Origin: an uncultured Mesonia sp.
GTDB taxonomy: Bacteria; Bacteroidota; Bacteroidia; Flavobacteriales; Flavobacteriaceae
Reading direction: 5' to 3'
DNA: 64,000 nucleotides
Assembly: GCA_947494545.1 (NCBI GenBank)
Contig: CANLVH010000013.1
Coordinates: forward strand, 1 to 64,000
In this document: one piece after another, positions 15,761 to 25,222 of the stretch
Numbering within the stretch: position 1 is the first letter of the stretch
Layout of the letters: each line of letters begins with the position of its first letter
The notes under the pieces: model-generated
What the model was told of the DNA's origin: nothing
What the model saw: only the letters and a program-made list of their open reading frames with translations
Database searches by the model: none
Made by a program: the position numbers and the translations under genes

Positions 15761-17458
15761 ATGATTATTGAAAGAAGTAAACTTGTTTTCGGTGTTATAT
15801 TGTTTTTTTTCTATCATCTAAGCATAGCACAGGTTAATAACTACTGGCAATTGGGAACATTGGCATTTGATTTTAGTAATGTTCCACCTGTAGCAAGCAA
15901 CACAAATATTTCTGATGATGGAGATTACGCTTATACATCTCATTACGGTTACTCTACTATGAGTGACTCTAACGGGGATTTATTATTTTATACAGATGGT
16001 ATCAATATTTGGAACCAAAATCATTCGAAGATTTTAGATAATCCTTTTTATTATGCTTTAGAAATGGATTCGGCCAAAATAAAACAAAATGTTTTATCAG
16101 TACCTCATCCTGGGGATGCTAATAAATATTTTGTTTTTTCGTTCATTAATATTGAATATTTATGTGGAGGCTGTGCGCATGGCCATTACGGGATAGGCTT
16201 AGTCGATTTTTCTAATAATGTCAATGGAGATTTTACCTTAATTAAGGATCAAATAGATCCTGGCGTGTGGAATAAAGATAGGAGAGGTGCTATGACTGCA
16301 ATTTATGTAGAGTCAGGTAATTATTATTGGGTTATCCTAAGAAAATTAGGTAAATTATGGAGTATTAAAGTTGATTCAAACGGAGTAAGTGATAATGTGA
16401 TTGAAAGCACAATTAATTATAGCGATTATTCTCCAGTACAAGATTATGAAACTATTAAATTTACTCCAGAAGGTGATAAATTAATTGGAATAGGTTATAA
16501 TGGTAGAAATACGATTTATAAAATGAATTTCAATAAGCAGACAGGTGAGTTTAATAATTATGTCTCATATAATCTGGGAGATTATGTAAATTTGACCGAC
16601 TTTGAGATATCAAATAATTCCCAAAATGTTTATATAGTTAAAAATGGATCGATTGTAGTAAAGAATATCAATTCTTTAGGAGGAAGTGAAAGAGTTGTAA
16701 AAATTAATAATAGCACTAATGATAGTGAAGATATGCTTTTTTTAGAAAAAGATCCAAATCACGAGATATTAGTGGCTTCAAACTTTAACTATTATGACTA
16801 TAATAAGTATTTACATAAAATCGAAAATCAAAACTCTTATTATAATTCTACACTTTTATTAAATTATGTTTATCTTAATGGTAAAAACTTAAAATATTTA
16901 GATGGTAAACTCGGTTTTTTACCCCAAACAATAAGTGATTCTCCTTGTCCTGCTAATAGTATTCGTGAAGATGATGTACAAGCCGGTCAAATTGACTTTC
17001 AATCCACATTCAACACTATCATTGCTACTAATGTGATTACTGCTAATGCTACTGCAGAGTATGATGCAGGTAGTAGTGTTATCCTGAAACCTGGTTTTTA
17101 CGCTAAGGAAGGGGCAGATTTTTTAGCCTATATAGACGGTTGTAGTTCAAATGAAGATCGTGCAAGAGGGATTACAATTCCAAGAAAAAGTAAAAGTATG
17201 ACGGACTGTGAAACGACAAGAGAGATTAATATTTATCCTAATCCTGTAATTTCAGAATTTACTTTTGAAAGTGATGTTAGGATGAACAATTGGTATTTGA
17301 TGGATATTAATGGTAATGTAAAGCTAAAAGGTGCTTTAGGAGAAAATAAGTTAAAGTCCTCATTAATAAATATGGAGCAATTTAATACCGGAAACTATTT
17401 TCTTAAAGTTATATTTGAAGATCAAAAGATGCTGACTAAATCTATCATTAAAAAATAA
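15761..17458 (+). CDS. T9SS-exported protein with sorting domain, 565 aa
   Basis: A large secreted protein. A signal peptide covers about residues 1-23 (ending LSIAQ). The N-terminal two thirds look like beta-propeller repeats (YWVILRKLGKLWSIKVD, GDKLIGIGYNG). Around 405-465 is the segment SIREDDVQAGQIDFQ to FYAKEGADFLAYIDGC, resembling the so-called 3-coathanger stack domain of Bacteroidota surface proteins. The last 75 residues (NIYPNPV...FNTGNYFLKV...TKSIIKK) are a type A T9SS C-terminal domain, so the protein should be exported across the outer membrane and anchored or released. The ligand is unknown. Confidence 0.88.
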   Translation: MIIERSKLVFGVILFFFYHLSIAQVNNYWQLGTLAFDFSNVPPVASNTNISDDGDYAYTSHYGYSTMSDSNGDLLFYTDGINIWNQNHSKILDNPFYYALEMDSAKIKQNVLSVPHPGDANKYFVFSFINIEYLCGGCAHGHYGIGLVDFSNNVNGDFTLIKDQIDPGVWNKDRRGAMTAIYVESGNYYWVILRKLGKLWSIKVDSNGVSDNVIESTINYSDYSPVQDYETIKFTPEGDKLIGIGYNGRNTIYKMNFNKQTGEFNNYVSYNLGDYVNLTDFEISNNSQNVYIVKNGSIVVKNINSLGGSERVVKINNSTNDSEDMLFLEKDPNHEILVASNFNYYDYNKYLHKIENQNSYYNSTLLLNYVYLNGKNLKYLDGKLGFLPQTISDSPCPANSIREDDVQAGQIDFQSTFNTIIATNVITANATAEYDAGSSVILKPGFYAKEGADFLAYIDGCSSNEDRARGITIPRKSKSMTDCETTREINIYPNPVISEFTFESDVRMNNWYLMDINGNVKLKGALGENKLKSSLINMEQFNTGNYFLKVIFEDQKMLTKSIIKK

Positions 17459-17511
17459 CTCAAAATAATTAAATGCTTTTTTATTAACATTACTATTTTT
17501 ATTTAAATTTG

Positions 17512-17538
17512 AAAACCACTTAACTTTAGGTGGTTTTT
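17512..17538 (+). terminator. Intrinsic terminator after the T9SS cargo gene
   Basis: AAAACCAC pairs with GTGGTTTT across a short loop (one bulge), followed by a T run. It separates this unit from the glycan genes. Confidence 0.75.
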
Positions 17539-17554
17539 TTATTTTTAAAATTAT

Positions 17555-18655
17555 ATGATTCCGTTTTTAAACCTTCACAAAATTAATCGTCCCTACGAAA
17601 AAGCTTTTAAACAAAGTTTTGATAAATTTTTAGCTTCTGGTTATTATGTTTTAGGCAGTGCAGTAAAAGAATTTGAAAAGCAATTTGCAGCTTACTGTGG
17701 CGTTAAACATTGCGTTGGGGTAGGTAACGGTTTAGATGCGCTCACATTAATTTTAAAAGCTTATATAAAATTAGGAAAACTGCAAAAAGGAGATAAAGTT
17801 ATCGTTGCTGCCAATACCTATATCGCAACTATTTTGGCAGTAAAACAAGCAGGCTTACAACCCGTTTTGGTAGAGCCGGATGAGAAAACCTTTAATTTAA
17901 ATCCGGCAGCGGTAGAAAAACATTTGGACAGATCTGTAAAAGCTGTTTTGGTTACACACCTTTACGGAAAATTAGCAGATATGATTACTTTACGGAAAAT
18001 TTCTAACAAGAATAATCTACTTCTATTAGCCGATGCCGCCCAAGCCCACGGCGCAGAAGACGTGAACGGCAATAAAGCCGGAAGTCTGGCAGATGCCGCA
18101 GGATTTAGTTTCTATCCAAGTAAAAATCTTGGAGCTTTGGGCGATGGTGGAGCAGTTACAACTAACAATAATAAATTAGCAACTGTAATTTCCCAACTTA
18201 GAAATTATGGTACTTCCTCCAAATACGTAAATGATTATGTGGGCGTAAATTCACGTTTAGATGAATTGCAGGCCGGATTTTTATTAGAAAAACTTCCCAA
18301 TCTCGATAAAGATAATACACGCCGAAGAGCTATTGCAAAGCGCTATTTATCTGAAATTAAAAACGAAAAAATTAAGCTTCCTTTTTGGGATGGAAGTGAG
18401 AATCACGTGTTTCATTTATTTGTAGTTCGGGTAAAAAATCGCGCAGAATTTTGTGGTTATTTAGAAAAAAATGAAATCGGGTTTTTAATTCATTATCCAA
18501 TTCCGCCGCACAGACAAAAAGCCTTACAAGCGTTTTCAAATTGTAATTTTCCCTTTACGGAAAAAATTAGTCAAGAAGTGCTGAGTATTCCTATGAGTCC
18601 GGTATTGAAAGAAGAGGAAGTGTCTAAAGTAATTGCAATTTTAAATGCTTATTAA
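17555..18655 (+). CDS. DegT/DnrJ/EryC1/StrS-type sugar aminotransferase, 366 aa
   Basis: A PLP enzyme that aminates a nucleotide-activated keto sugar. The catalytic lysine is Lys190 in FYPSKNLGALGDGG and the PLP-contacting aspartate is Asp160 in LADAAQAHGA. Together with the FdtA-like ketoisomerase at 22223 it fits formation of a dTDP-3-amino-3,6-dideoxyhexose (FdtB/QdtB-type), although an acetyltransferase and the RmlA/RmlB enzymes are not in the window. First gene of the glycan cluster; the flippase start codon follows its stop with no gap. Confidence 0.9.
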   Translation: MIPFLNLHKINRPYEKAFKQSFDKFLASGYYVLGSAVKEFEKQFAAYCGVKHCVGVGNGLDALTLILKAYIKLGKLQKGDKVIVAANTYIATILAVKQAGLQPVLVEPDEKTFNLNPAAVEKHLDRSVKAVLVTHLYGKLADMITLRKISNKNNLLLLADAAQAHGAEDVNGNKAGSLADAAGFSFYPSKNLGALGDGGAVTTNNNKLATVISQLRNYGTSSKYVNDYVGVNSRLDELQAGFLLEKLPNLDKDNTRRRAIAKRYLSEIKNEKIKLPFWDGSENHVFHLFVVRVKNRAEFCGYLEKNEIGFLIHYPIPPHRQKALQAFSNCNFPFTEKISQEVLSIPMSPVLKEEEVSKVIAILNAY

Positions 18656-19933
18656 TTGAAAATTCCTACAAAAATAAGAACCAATTTATTGCTAAAAATG
18701 ACTTCGCTCAACGCGGTGGTTATTGGGATAAGGCTGGTACTCTCTTTGGTGGTGCAGCGACTTTTGGCGCAATTTGTTGGAGAGACGGGAATATCTAAAA
18801 TCGGGCAGTTACGCAATTTGATTCAAATTGCTACGGCAACTTCTTCAGTAGGGGTTTTTAAAGGGGTTGTGAAATATATTGCACAATACAAAGAAGACGA
18901 AAAACAATTGCAAAAACTGTTTTCTACTTCTTTTGTTTTTATAGCCGTAGGATCTTTTATCACTACCAGCGTTTTGTTTTTTAGTGCGTCATTTATAAGC
19001 GATTATTTATTTGCTACAACGCAATATGCCTATCTCATAAAACTTTTTGCTGTTATTGTTCCTTTCATTGGCATTCATAGCATTTTTTATGCCGTAATAA
19101 ACGGTCTATCGCGTTACAAAAAATTTGCCGTAATAGATTTAGTGGGTTACCTGCTTTCTACTGCTTTAACCTTGTATTTTTTGTTTCATTACAATATAGA
19201 TATGGTGTTAATTGCCGTAATGCTATCTCCTGTAATACAATTGTTGGTATTAATTTTCTTGTTTTTTAAAACCTTAAAAGAGTATGTACAATTTTCTAAA
19301 TTAACTTGGCGTCCTTCGTTCGGCAAAAATTTATTGTCTTTTTCTTTAATGGCTTTTTTTTCTACGGTCTTATTAAATTATGTAGAAATAGGCATCCGCT
19401 CTATGTTGGTAAATAAAATTTCAGAAGCCGAAGCGGGAATTTGGACTGCTATGACAAATATCTCGAGAAATTATATGGTTTTTTCTGCCTCTTTATTTTC
19501 TTTATACGTTTTGCCCAAGTTTAGTGGCATCTTTTCTGGTATAGAATTTAAAAAAGAACTATTTTCTATTTACAAAACCTTATTACCAATTTTTGGGGTA
19601 GGAATGCTTCTTATCTATTTTTTACGGGAATATATAATACAACTTATTTATCCTGACTTTGACGGTCTAGCGCCCTTGTTTAAATGGCAATTAATGGGAG
19701 ATTTTATCAAATTGATGTCTGTTATTTTGGCAAACCAATTTTTAGCTAAAAAAATGGTACGAAGTTTTATTTTTACCGAAATTTTTTCGCTGGCCGTATT
19801 TTTTGGCGCGGCTTATTATTTGAGCAATATCTATGGCGTAGAAGGGGTAGTTATGGCTAATTTAATACGCTATGTTCTATATTTTGTTTTGGTGGTAATT
19901 TTGGTATTTGATTATTTTAAAAACCGAACTTAA
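18656..19933 (+). CDS. Wzx/WzxE-like oligosaccharide flippase, 425 aa
   Basis: Polytopic inner-membrane protein of the polysaccharide-export (MOP) superfamily, expected to flip lipid-linked oligosaccharide to the periplasm. The N-terminus GISKIGQLRNLIQIATATSSVG is split here as GISKIGQLRNLI and QIATATSSVG; it is typical of the O-antigen translocase branch close to WzxE. About 12 hydrophobic helices are visible. The start is TTG 18656, directly after the preceding TAA; an ATG 14 codons later is the alternative. Translational coupling to the aminotransferase is likely. Its end overlaps the convergent glycosyltransferase gene by 4 bases. Confidence 0.88.
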   Translation: MKIPTKIRTNLLLKMTSLNAVVIGIRLVLSLVVQRLLAQFVGETGISKIGQLRNLIQIATATSSVGVFKGVVKYIAQYKEDEKQLQKLFSTSFVFIAVGSFITTSVLFFSASFISDYLFATTQYAYLIKLFAVIVPFIGIHSIFYAVINGLSRYKKFAVIDLVGYLLSTALTLYFLFHYNIDMVLIAVMLSPVIQLLVLIFLFFKTLKEYVQFSKLTWRPSFGKNLLSFSLMAFFSTVLLNYVEIGIRSMLVNKISEAEAGIWTAMTNISRNYMVFSASLFSLYVLPKFSGIFSGIEFKKELFSIYKTLLPIFGVGMLLIYFLREYIIQLIYPDFDGLAPLFKWQLMGDFIKLMSVILANQFLAKKMVRSFIFTEIFSLAVFFGAAYYLSNIYGVEGVVMANLIRYVLYFVLVVILVFDYFKNRT

Positions 19934-21066
19934 CCTTCCCAAGTGTTTAAATATTTTTTTCCAATTTTTAAAAAATGATGTTCACGCTCTACAAACTGTT
20001 GTGCATTTTTGCCAATTTCCTCAATTTTATACGGATTTTCTATTAGCCAACTCATTTTTTCTACCAAATAATTTACATCCGGCAAGGCATTAATACAAAC
20101 TTGGTCTTCTTGTAAAGCATAATAATCTAAAAATTCTTTTTCTGCTCCGGTAAAAACTACTTTCTCTTGCGCCATTGCTTCCAAGGCATTGTAACCTTGA
20201 TCGTAAGCATAAACCATATCTAAAAATATATGGCAATTTTGGTAAAGTTTGATATATTCTCGATACGGAATATTTTCTACAATCGTTATTTCTACTTGTT
20301 TAGGATATTTTTTTGCAATAACCTCCAAAGCTTTTTCAAAGAAACCTATTCCTTTTCTAATCTTTGTACTTTGATTAATGCCTAAAAATAATTGTATTTT
20401 TTTTGAAGGTTTTACTAATTTATTTCTAGGTATTATTACAGGATTGGGCAACATTCCCAAACTTTTCTTATGGTTTTTTATTACCAAAAAATAATCTATA
20501 TCAGACGCGATTAAGCCATGCATTAAGCGCTCAATTTTTAAGTAGTAGGCTTCGTATTTCTTTTCGCCATAAGGCAACAAGCTTTGATAAGCTTTTTTCT
20601 TCACTTCATTAGTAAATAAAGGCGTTAAGACACTATATTTTAAGGTTTTCTTCTGAAGAAATTTGACGGTGCGGTAGTCGTTACCGCAAACCAAAAGAAA
20701 AAGTTTTTTGTTGTGTTTATGTAAATATTGCATTTGTTTTAGCTGCAAATTTAAAGGCAGTTTTAAAGCATTCCCGTGTATAAATTGTACAACATCAAAA
20801 TTTTTTAAACTTTTTTTTACTTTTAAAAACCTAAAATAAATTTCGTAATGTTCCAGATTGATAGAAGTAAAGCGGAACAAAGCGTTTTTAAATTTTCTTA
20901 AAAGAAAATAACGATTTAAAAAATTGGCAGCCAAAGAAGTATCTACCGGATAATTTTTAAAACTATCGCCATCGCCAATTAATACAACTTCGTGCCCTAA
21001 TTCTTGCAAGGCTTTTTTTAAGGAATTATGCAATCTGCTAAACTCGCCTACCAATAATATGCGCAT
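19930..21066 (-). CDS. Glycosyltransferase, GT-B fold (family 4-like), 378 aa
   Basis: The N-terminus MRILLVGEFSRLHNSLKKALQ is a GT-B start (given in part: MRILLVGEFSRLHNSLKK). The C-terminal nucleotide-sugar site is visible as DMVYAYDQGYNALEAMAQ with the family-type glutamates, near residues 287-304. No signal peptide. It is inverted relative to its neighbours and convergent with the flippase, which hints at local rearrangement. The donor and acceptor sugars cannot be predicted. Confidence 0.82.
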   Translation of the reverse strand: MRILLVGEFSRLHNSLKKALQELGHEVVLIGDGDSFKNYPVDTSLAANFLNRYFLLRKFKNALFRFTSINLEHYEIYFRFLKVKKSLKNFDVVQFIHGNALKLPLNLQLKQMQYLHKHNKKLFLLVCGNDYRTVKFLQKKTLKYSVLTPLFTNEVKKKAYQSLLPYGEKKYEAYYLKIERLMHGLIASDIDYFLVIKNHKKSLGMLPNPVIIPRNKLVKPSKKIQLFLGINQSTKIRKGIGFFEKALEVIAKKYPKQVEITIVENIPYREYIKLYQNCHIFLDMVYAYDQGYNALEAMAQEKVVFTGAEKEFLDYYALQEDQVCINALPDVNYLVEKMSWLIENPYKIEEIGKNAQQFVEREHHFLKIGKKYLNTWEG

Positions 21067-21116
21067 AAAGTTATACTTTTGAAAACGTAAACTTATAGAA
21101 AAAAAATGAGTATTGT

Positions 21117-22226
21117 ATGGGCGCTTCCAAGCTGGATAAAAAAATAAAAATATGTCTTGTTACAATTTCCTTGGGCGGGGGAGGCGCAGAACGTTCTACC
21201 GCTTTGCTTTCAAAATTACTTGAGAAAAAAGGTTATGAAGTGCATTTGGTGGTTTTAACCGATAAAATAGATTATGCCTATAAAGGAAAACTATTTAATT
21301 TGGGGAAATTTAAAAACCGTAACGATAATTTGTTTCAACGATTGCGTAGGTTTAGAAAATTAAAAAAGTATCTGGCAGAAAATCAATTTGATTATATAAT
21401 AGATAATAGACCTAAAAACAATGCTTTAAGAGAATTATATTATTTAAAATATATTTATACGTCGCAAAAATTAATTTATGTAATAAGAAACTCGACATTA
21501 GAGAAATACCTTCCTATAAAGAATAAATTTTTCTCTACGTGGGTAGTGGACCTAATTATAAAAAGAGTGTATAAACTGGTTGCGGTTTCTAAAGCTATTG
21601 CCAAAGAAGTAAATAAAGGTTTTTCTACAAAAAAGGCCATTGGTATTTATAATCCCATAGAGAATTTTTGTGTTACTAATAACACTGGTTTTTCAGACGA
21701 AGGTTATATTCTTTTTTTGGGAAGAATTGAAGAAAAATCGAAGAATTTAAGTCTGCTCTTAGAAAGTTATAAATTTTCTAGTTTAGCAGAAAAAGGCGTA
21801 AAACTCAAAATTGTAGGAAGCGGCCCGGATGAGGTCTTTGTGAATAAAAAAATTAAAGCTCTAAATTTAGAAAAACACGTAGAAAGAATAGCTTTCACAC
21901 CAGAAGTGCAGAGCTATATTAAAGCTGCAAAATTTTTGGTTTTAACCAGTAATTATGAAGGTTTTCCTAGAGTGATTATTGAAGCCCTTTCTTTAGGAAC
22001 CCCGGTAGTTTCTGTAAATTGCAAAAGCGGTCCATCAGAAATTGTTCAAGATAAAATAAACGGTCTCTTGATAAATTCTTATGATAAAGAAGTTTTTGGT
22101 CGGGCAATAAATGAATTATTCGAAAATAAAAAACTCTACAAAACTTGTAAAGAAAACACAAAGCAAAGTGTAGCACATTTAGAACAAGAAGTAATTGCAG
22201 AAGAATGGGCAAAAATATTAGTATGA
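21117..22226 (+). CDS. Glycosyltransferase family 4-like, 369 aa
   Basis: GT-B glycosyltransferase. The N-terminal loop LGGGGAERSTALLSKLLEKKG is split as LGGGGAERSTALL and SKLLEKKG; it is the classic acceptor-side motif. The C-terminal half has ILFLGRIEEKSKNLSLLLES and VLTSNYEGFPRVIIEALSLG, containing the EX7E donor-binding motif. Its stop overlaps the fdtA start (ATGA at 22223-22226), showing translational coupling. The upstream 50 bases contain a -7-like TACTTTTG at 21074-21081. Confidence 0.9.
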   Translation: MGASKLDKKIKICLVTISLGGGGAERSTALLSKLLEKKGYEVHLVVLTDKIDYAYKGKLFNLGKFKNRNDNLFQRLRRFRKLKKYLAENQFDYIIDNRPKNNALRELYYLKYIYTSQKLIYVIRNSTLEKYLPIKNKFFSTWVVDLIIKRVYKLVAVSKAIAKEVNKGFSTKKAIGIYNPIENFCVTNNTGFSDEGYILFLGRIEEKSKNLSLLLESYKFSSLAEKGVKLKIVGSGPDEVFVNKKIKALNLEKHVERIAFTPEVQSYIKAAKFLVLTSNYEGFPRVIIEALSLGTPVVSVNCKSGPSEIVQDKINGLLINSYDKEVFGRAINELFENKKLYKTCKENTKQSVAHLEQEVIAEEWAKILV

Positions 22227-22630
22227 TGCAGGAAATTGAGATTATAGATATTCCTAAAATTGCCGACCCCGATGGGCGCGGCAACTTATCAGTAATAGAA
22301 AAAGAGGTTTTACCTTTTCCTATAAAAAGAGTTTATTATTTGTACGATGTGCCCAGTAGCGCTTCTCGCGGAGGCCACGCGCACATAGAGCTGCAGCAAT
22401 GTTTAATTGCCTTAAGCGGCAGTTTTGAGGTGGTTCTTGACAATGGTAGCGAGCGTAAAATTATCACCTTGAATAAACCCAATAAGGCGCTCATCATTCC
22501 AAACGGAATTTGGCGCGAATTAGAAAATTTTTCTTCAGGTAGTGTGTGTTTAGCGGTTGTCTCAGCAGAATATGCTGAAGAAGATTACATTCGTGATTAC
22601 CAAGATTTTCTGGCATTTAAGCGTAAGTAA
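22223..22630 (+). CDS. fdtA: FdtA/QdtA-type dTDP-sugar 3,4-ketoisomerase (cupin), 135 aa
   Basis: A small cupin enzyme that converts dTDP-4-keto-6-deoxyglucose to the 3-keto isomer, which a DegT-type aminotransferase then aminates. The family residues are clear: DPDGRGNLSVIE, IKRVYYLYDVP, RGGHAHIELQQCLIALSG and PNGIWRELENFS, then the closing YIRDYQDFL. I chose ATG 22223 because it forms a 4-base overlap with the preceding stop; an in-frame ATG at 22205 would add six residues. The matching aminotransferase is at 17555. Confidence 0.88.
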   Translation: MMQEIEIIDIPKIADPDGRGNLSVIEKEVLPFPIKRVYYLYDVPSSASRGGHAHIELQQCLIALSGSFEVVLDNGSERKIITLNKPNKALIIPNGIWRELENFSSGSVCLAVVSAEYAEEDYIRDYQDFLAFKRK

Positions 22631-22702
22631 CAAGAAATAAAAATCTAAATAAGAAGCTGTTTATACCTTTATGAAAGTAAATAGTAAGCAGCACATCAAA
22701 AT

Positions 22703-23632
22703 TTATTTAAAAACCCCAATTTTCCAACCTAAATATTTTTCTGAGTGGTCTTTTAAAACAGATAACAATTGTAATAATTTACCCGGTAATTGTAAAATTA
22801 TTTTTTGTTTGGCATTCAGGTTTTCTAAATTTATTTCTTTATAAAATTTATTAAATCCGTCTTTATCGTTATTTTTTTTCGCAAAAACCGCCAAAGAAAA
22901 ACGGTTGAGATCCAAAAACTTTTTTAAAGCCGGATTCTCATTTTCTAACTTAGCATAACGGTCTAATTTTATTTTTTCCTCTAAAGAAGAAGAAGATTTA
23001 AAAAGACTGTTTTCTGAAATACGATACGAAGAACAAATCTTTAAACTAAAAACCACTGGATAAGCAAGTCCCACCCGAATGTACAAATCTGTATCTTGAC
23101 CGCTTTTTATTGTGGAATTGTAATAACCAACTTTTTTAAAAATATCTCTTTTTAAAACCGTAGAAGAACTATGTAAAACAGAAGCCAAGGTGCTTGCTTC
23201 AAAATAATTAACCAGCAAATGTTTTTTTTCTTGTGTAAGAGCGTATTCTTTTGGATAAGCGTGCTTGCCTTTTTTTATTTCTTGGGCAGTAGCAAAAACC
23301 GCCTCGTTGGGGTATTTTTCTATTAGTTTATTTTGTTCGCTAAGGTAAAAAGGATACCAATAATCGTCTGCATCTAATAAAGCTATATAATCTCCAACGG
23401 CTTTTTTTATAACAAAATTTCTTCCTGCGCCGGCACCTTTATTTTCTTCCGAAAAAAAACGAAGGCGTTTATCTTTTATCTTTAAAATTTCTTCTCTGCT
23501 ATTATCTGTAGAGCCATCGTCTAAAACCACGATTTCAAAATCTTGAAAAGTTTGCCGTAAAACCGCTTGTAGCGTATTATAAATATACTTTTCTTTATTA
23601 TAAACGCTTATAACAACAGAAAATCTAGGCAT
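22703..23632 (-). CDS. Family 2 glycosyltransferase, 309 aa
   Basis: GT-A enzyme. It begins MPRFSVVISVYNKEKYI, followed by EIVVLDDGSTDNS and IALLDADDYWYP, the nucleotide-binding and DxD-like motifs. ATG 23632 is preferred over a TTG at 23641 because the family motif begins at once. It overlaps the end of the upstream glycosyltransferase gene by 8 bases, so the two form one unit on the minus strand. The last 60 residues are Lys-rich and partly hydrophobic, probably a membrane-surface contact. Confidence 0.9.
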   Translation of the reverse strand: MPRFSVVISVYNKEKYIYNTLQAVLRQTFQDFEIVVLDDGSTDNSREEILKIKDKRLRFFSEENKGAGAGRNFVIKKAVGDYIALLDADDYWYPFYLSEQNKLIEKYPNEAVFATAQEIKKGKHAYPKEYALTQEKKHLLVNYFEASTLASVLHSSSTVLKRDIFKKVGYYNSTIKSGQDTDLYIRVGLAYPVVFSLKICSSYRISENSLFKSSSSLEEKIKLDRYAKLENENPALKKFLDLNRFSLAVFAKKNNDKDGFNKFYKEINLENLNAKQKIILQLPGKLLQLLSVLKDHSEKYLGWKIGVFK

Positions 23633-24521
23633 CTTTTTCAAGTTGAATTAGATAATAAAGTCGGTAAAGATCAAAAAGACGCAGCGAGGGTTTAGGTCCC
23701 AATAAATTTCTTTCGATGCGGCGTAAACTTCTTTTGGTCAAAAAAGCAATCCCCCGATCTAGTTTTGCCTTCTTTAATTTATTGTGAAAGGCGAAAATTT
23801 TGATATAATTGGGGTCAATAAGTTGGTTTTCTTTAAAATATAAAGCACCTTTTAAAGATTCTAAAGATTTTTTTAGAAACGTTTTACTGCTCTCAATTCC
23901 TAAATGGTATACCGGGTTTTCAATATGTAAAATAGGTATTTTTGCCTTTAGAAGTTGATAAGAAAAAAGAGTGTCTTCGTGTCTTAGGTTAGGAATGTTT
24001 TCATTAAAGCGAACTTTCTCAAACACCGATTTTCGTATTAAGAAATTAAGTGTAAGAAAAGATATGTATGGTTTTCTGCTTCGTTTTTCGGTATCTAAAG
24101 CTTCCCTTACATTTCCGTAATGCCAACGTAAAAGTTGTGAAGCATCAGGTTTTTTAGGCACATATTTAATGCCTCCGTAAATGATATCGTAATCCCCGGA
24201 AATAAATTTAAGATAGTTCTTTATAAAATTATCTTTAATAGGCATTACATCGGCATCTAGAAAAAGCAACCAATCATAATTTGCCGTATCGGCCAGAAGA
24301 TTGCGAATTTTACTTCTACCAATATTTACTTCTAAAACTTGGTAAGAAGCATTTTCTAATGAGTTAATCTCTTCATTTTGATTTATAAAAGAAATTTTAG
24401 TTGAGCAATCGTCCAAACAAATAATTTCAAAATCAACTTTTTCGGCAATAAGAAGTTCGTGTACTTTCTGAACTAAAGGAAAAATAGGATAGTTAAAAGT
24501 AGGAATTAGTACAGAAATCAT
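23625..24521 (-). CDS. Family 2 glycosyltransferase, 298 aa
   Basis: Starts MISVLIPTFNYPIFPLVQ with FEIICLDDCSTK and WLLFLDADVMP, a GT-A fold with the DxD motif. LRHEDTLFSYQLLKAK near residue 180 resembles the catalytic ED region. It belongs to a minus-strand pair with the following glycosyltransferase and lies 17 bases downstream of the FtsE-like gene, so all three may be cotranscribed. Confidence 0.9.
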   Translation of the reverse strand: MISVLIPTFNYPIFPLVQKVHELLIAEKVDFEIICLDDCSTKISFINQNEEINSLENASYQVLEVNIGRSKIRNLLADTANYDWLLFLDADVMPIKDNFIKNYLKFISGDYDIIYGGIKYVPKKPDASQLLRWHYGNVREALDTEKRSRKPYISFLTLNFLIRKSVFEKVRFNENIPNLRHEDTLFSYQLLKAKIPILHIENPVYHLGIESSKTFLKKSLESLKGALYFKENQLIDPNYIKIFAFHNKLKKAKLDRGIAFLTKRSLRRIERNLLGPKPSLRLFDLYRLYYLIQLEKDA

Positions 24522-24538
24522 AGGAGAATTTTAAAGCT

Positions 24539-25222
24539 TTAAGCGCTTTTTTGAACTACCTCAAAAACTTTTTGTCCGTCGCATTTTAAGGTTTTGGAAG
24601 GATATTTAAGCAAGAGTGCATAATCGTGGGTTGCCATTAAAATGGTACGACCGTTATTGTTAATCTCGCGTAAAACTTCCATAACTTCTACAGAGGTCTG
24701 CGGATCTAAATTTCCCGTGGGTTCGTCTGCCAAAATTAATTCGGGATCGTTTAACAAAGCACGTGCAATGGCAATACGTTGCTGCTCGCCGCCGGAAAGT
24801 TGGTACGGATATTTAAAACTTTTGGTTTTCATACCTACTTTATTTAAGACTTCGTCTATTTTATTTTCCATAGATTTCTTGTCTTTCCAGCCGGTTGCAC
24901 GCAAAACAAATTCTAAATTGGCTTTTACTGTACGGTCGTTTAGCAATTTAAAATCTTGAAAAACCACACCTAATTTTCTACGCAAAAACGGAATTTGCTT
25001 TTCTTTTAACTTCCGTAAATCGAAACCTACAATATTGCCTTCGCCTTCTTTTAAAGGAATGTCGCCGTACAATGTTTTCATAAAACTACTTTTTCCGGTA
25101 CCGGTTTTCCCGATAAGGTAAACAAATTCGCCTCTTTTAATTTCTACATCAACTTCCGATAAGATTAGGTTTTCTCGCTGATAAATAGCGGCGTTATGAA
25201 GTTCTAAAATGCTGTTTGCCAT
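24539..25222 (-). CDS. ftsE: FtsE-like ABC transporter ATPase, 227 aa
   Basis: Cytoplasmic ATPase that in the known system works with FtsX to activate peptidoglycan hydrolases during division. Walker A is GKTGTGKSS at about 38-46, the signature is LSGGEQQRIAIARALL at about 143-158, Walker B is LILADEPTGNLD just after it, and the H-loop is MATHDYALL. Length and motif spacing fit FtsE; the LolD family is the main alternative. No ftsX is adjacent in the window. Confidence 0.85.
   Translation of the reverse strand: MANSILELHNAAIYQRENLILSEVDVEIKRGEFVYLIGKTGTGKSSFMKTLYGDIPLKEGEGNIVGFDLRKLKEKQIPFLRRKLGVVFQDFKLLNDRTVKANLEFVLRATGWKDKKSMENKIDEVLNKVGMKTKSFKYPYQLSGGEQQRIAIARALLNDPELILADEPTGNLDPQTSVEVMEVLREINNNGRTILMATHDYALLLKYPSKTLKCDGQKVFEVVQKSA

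Noticed and set aside
24539..25222. LolD instead of FtsE
   Set aside because: Motif spacing and length fit FtsE slightly better; LolD is kept as an alternative because a LolC/E-like permease occurs elsewhere in the window.
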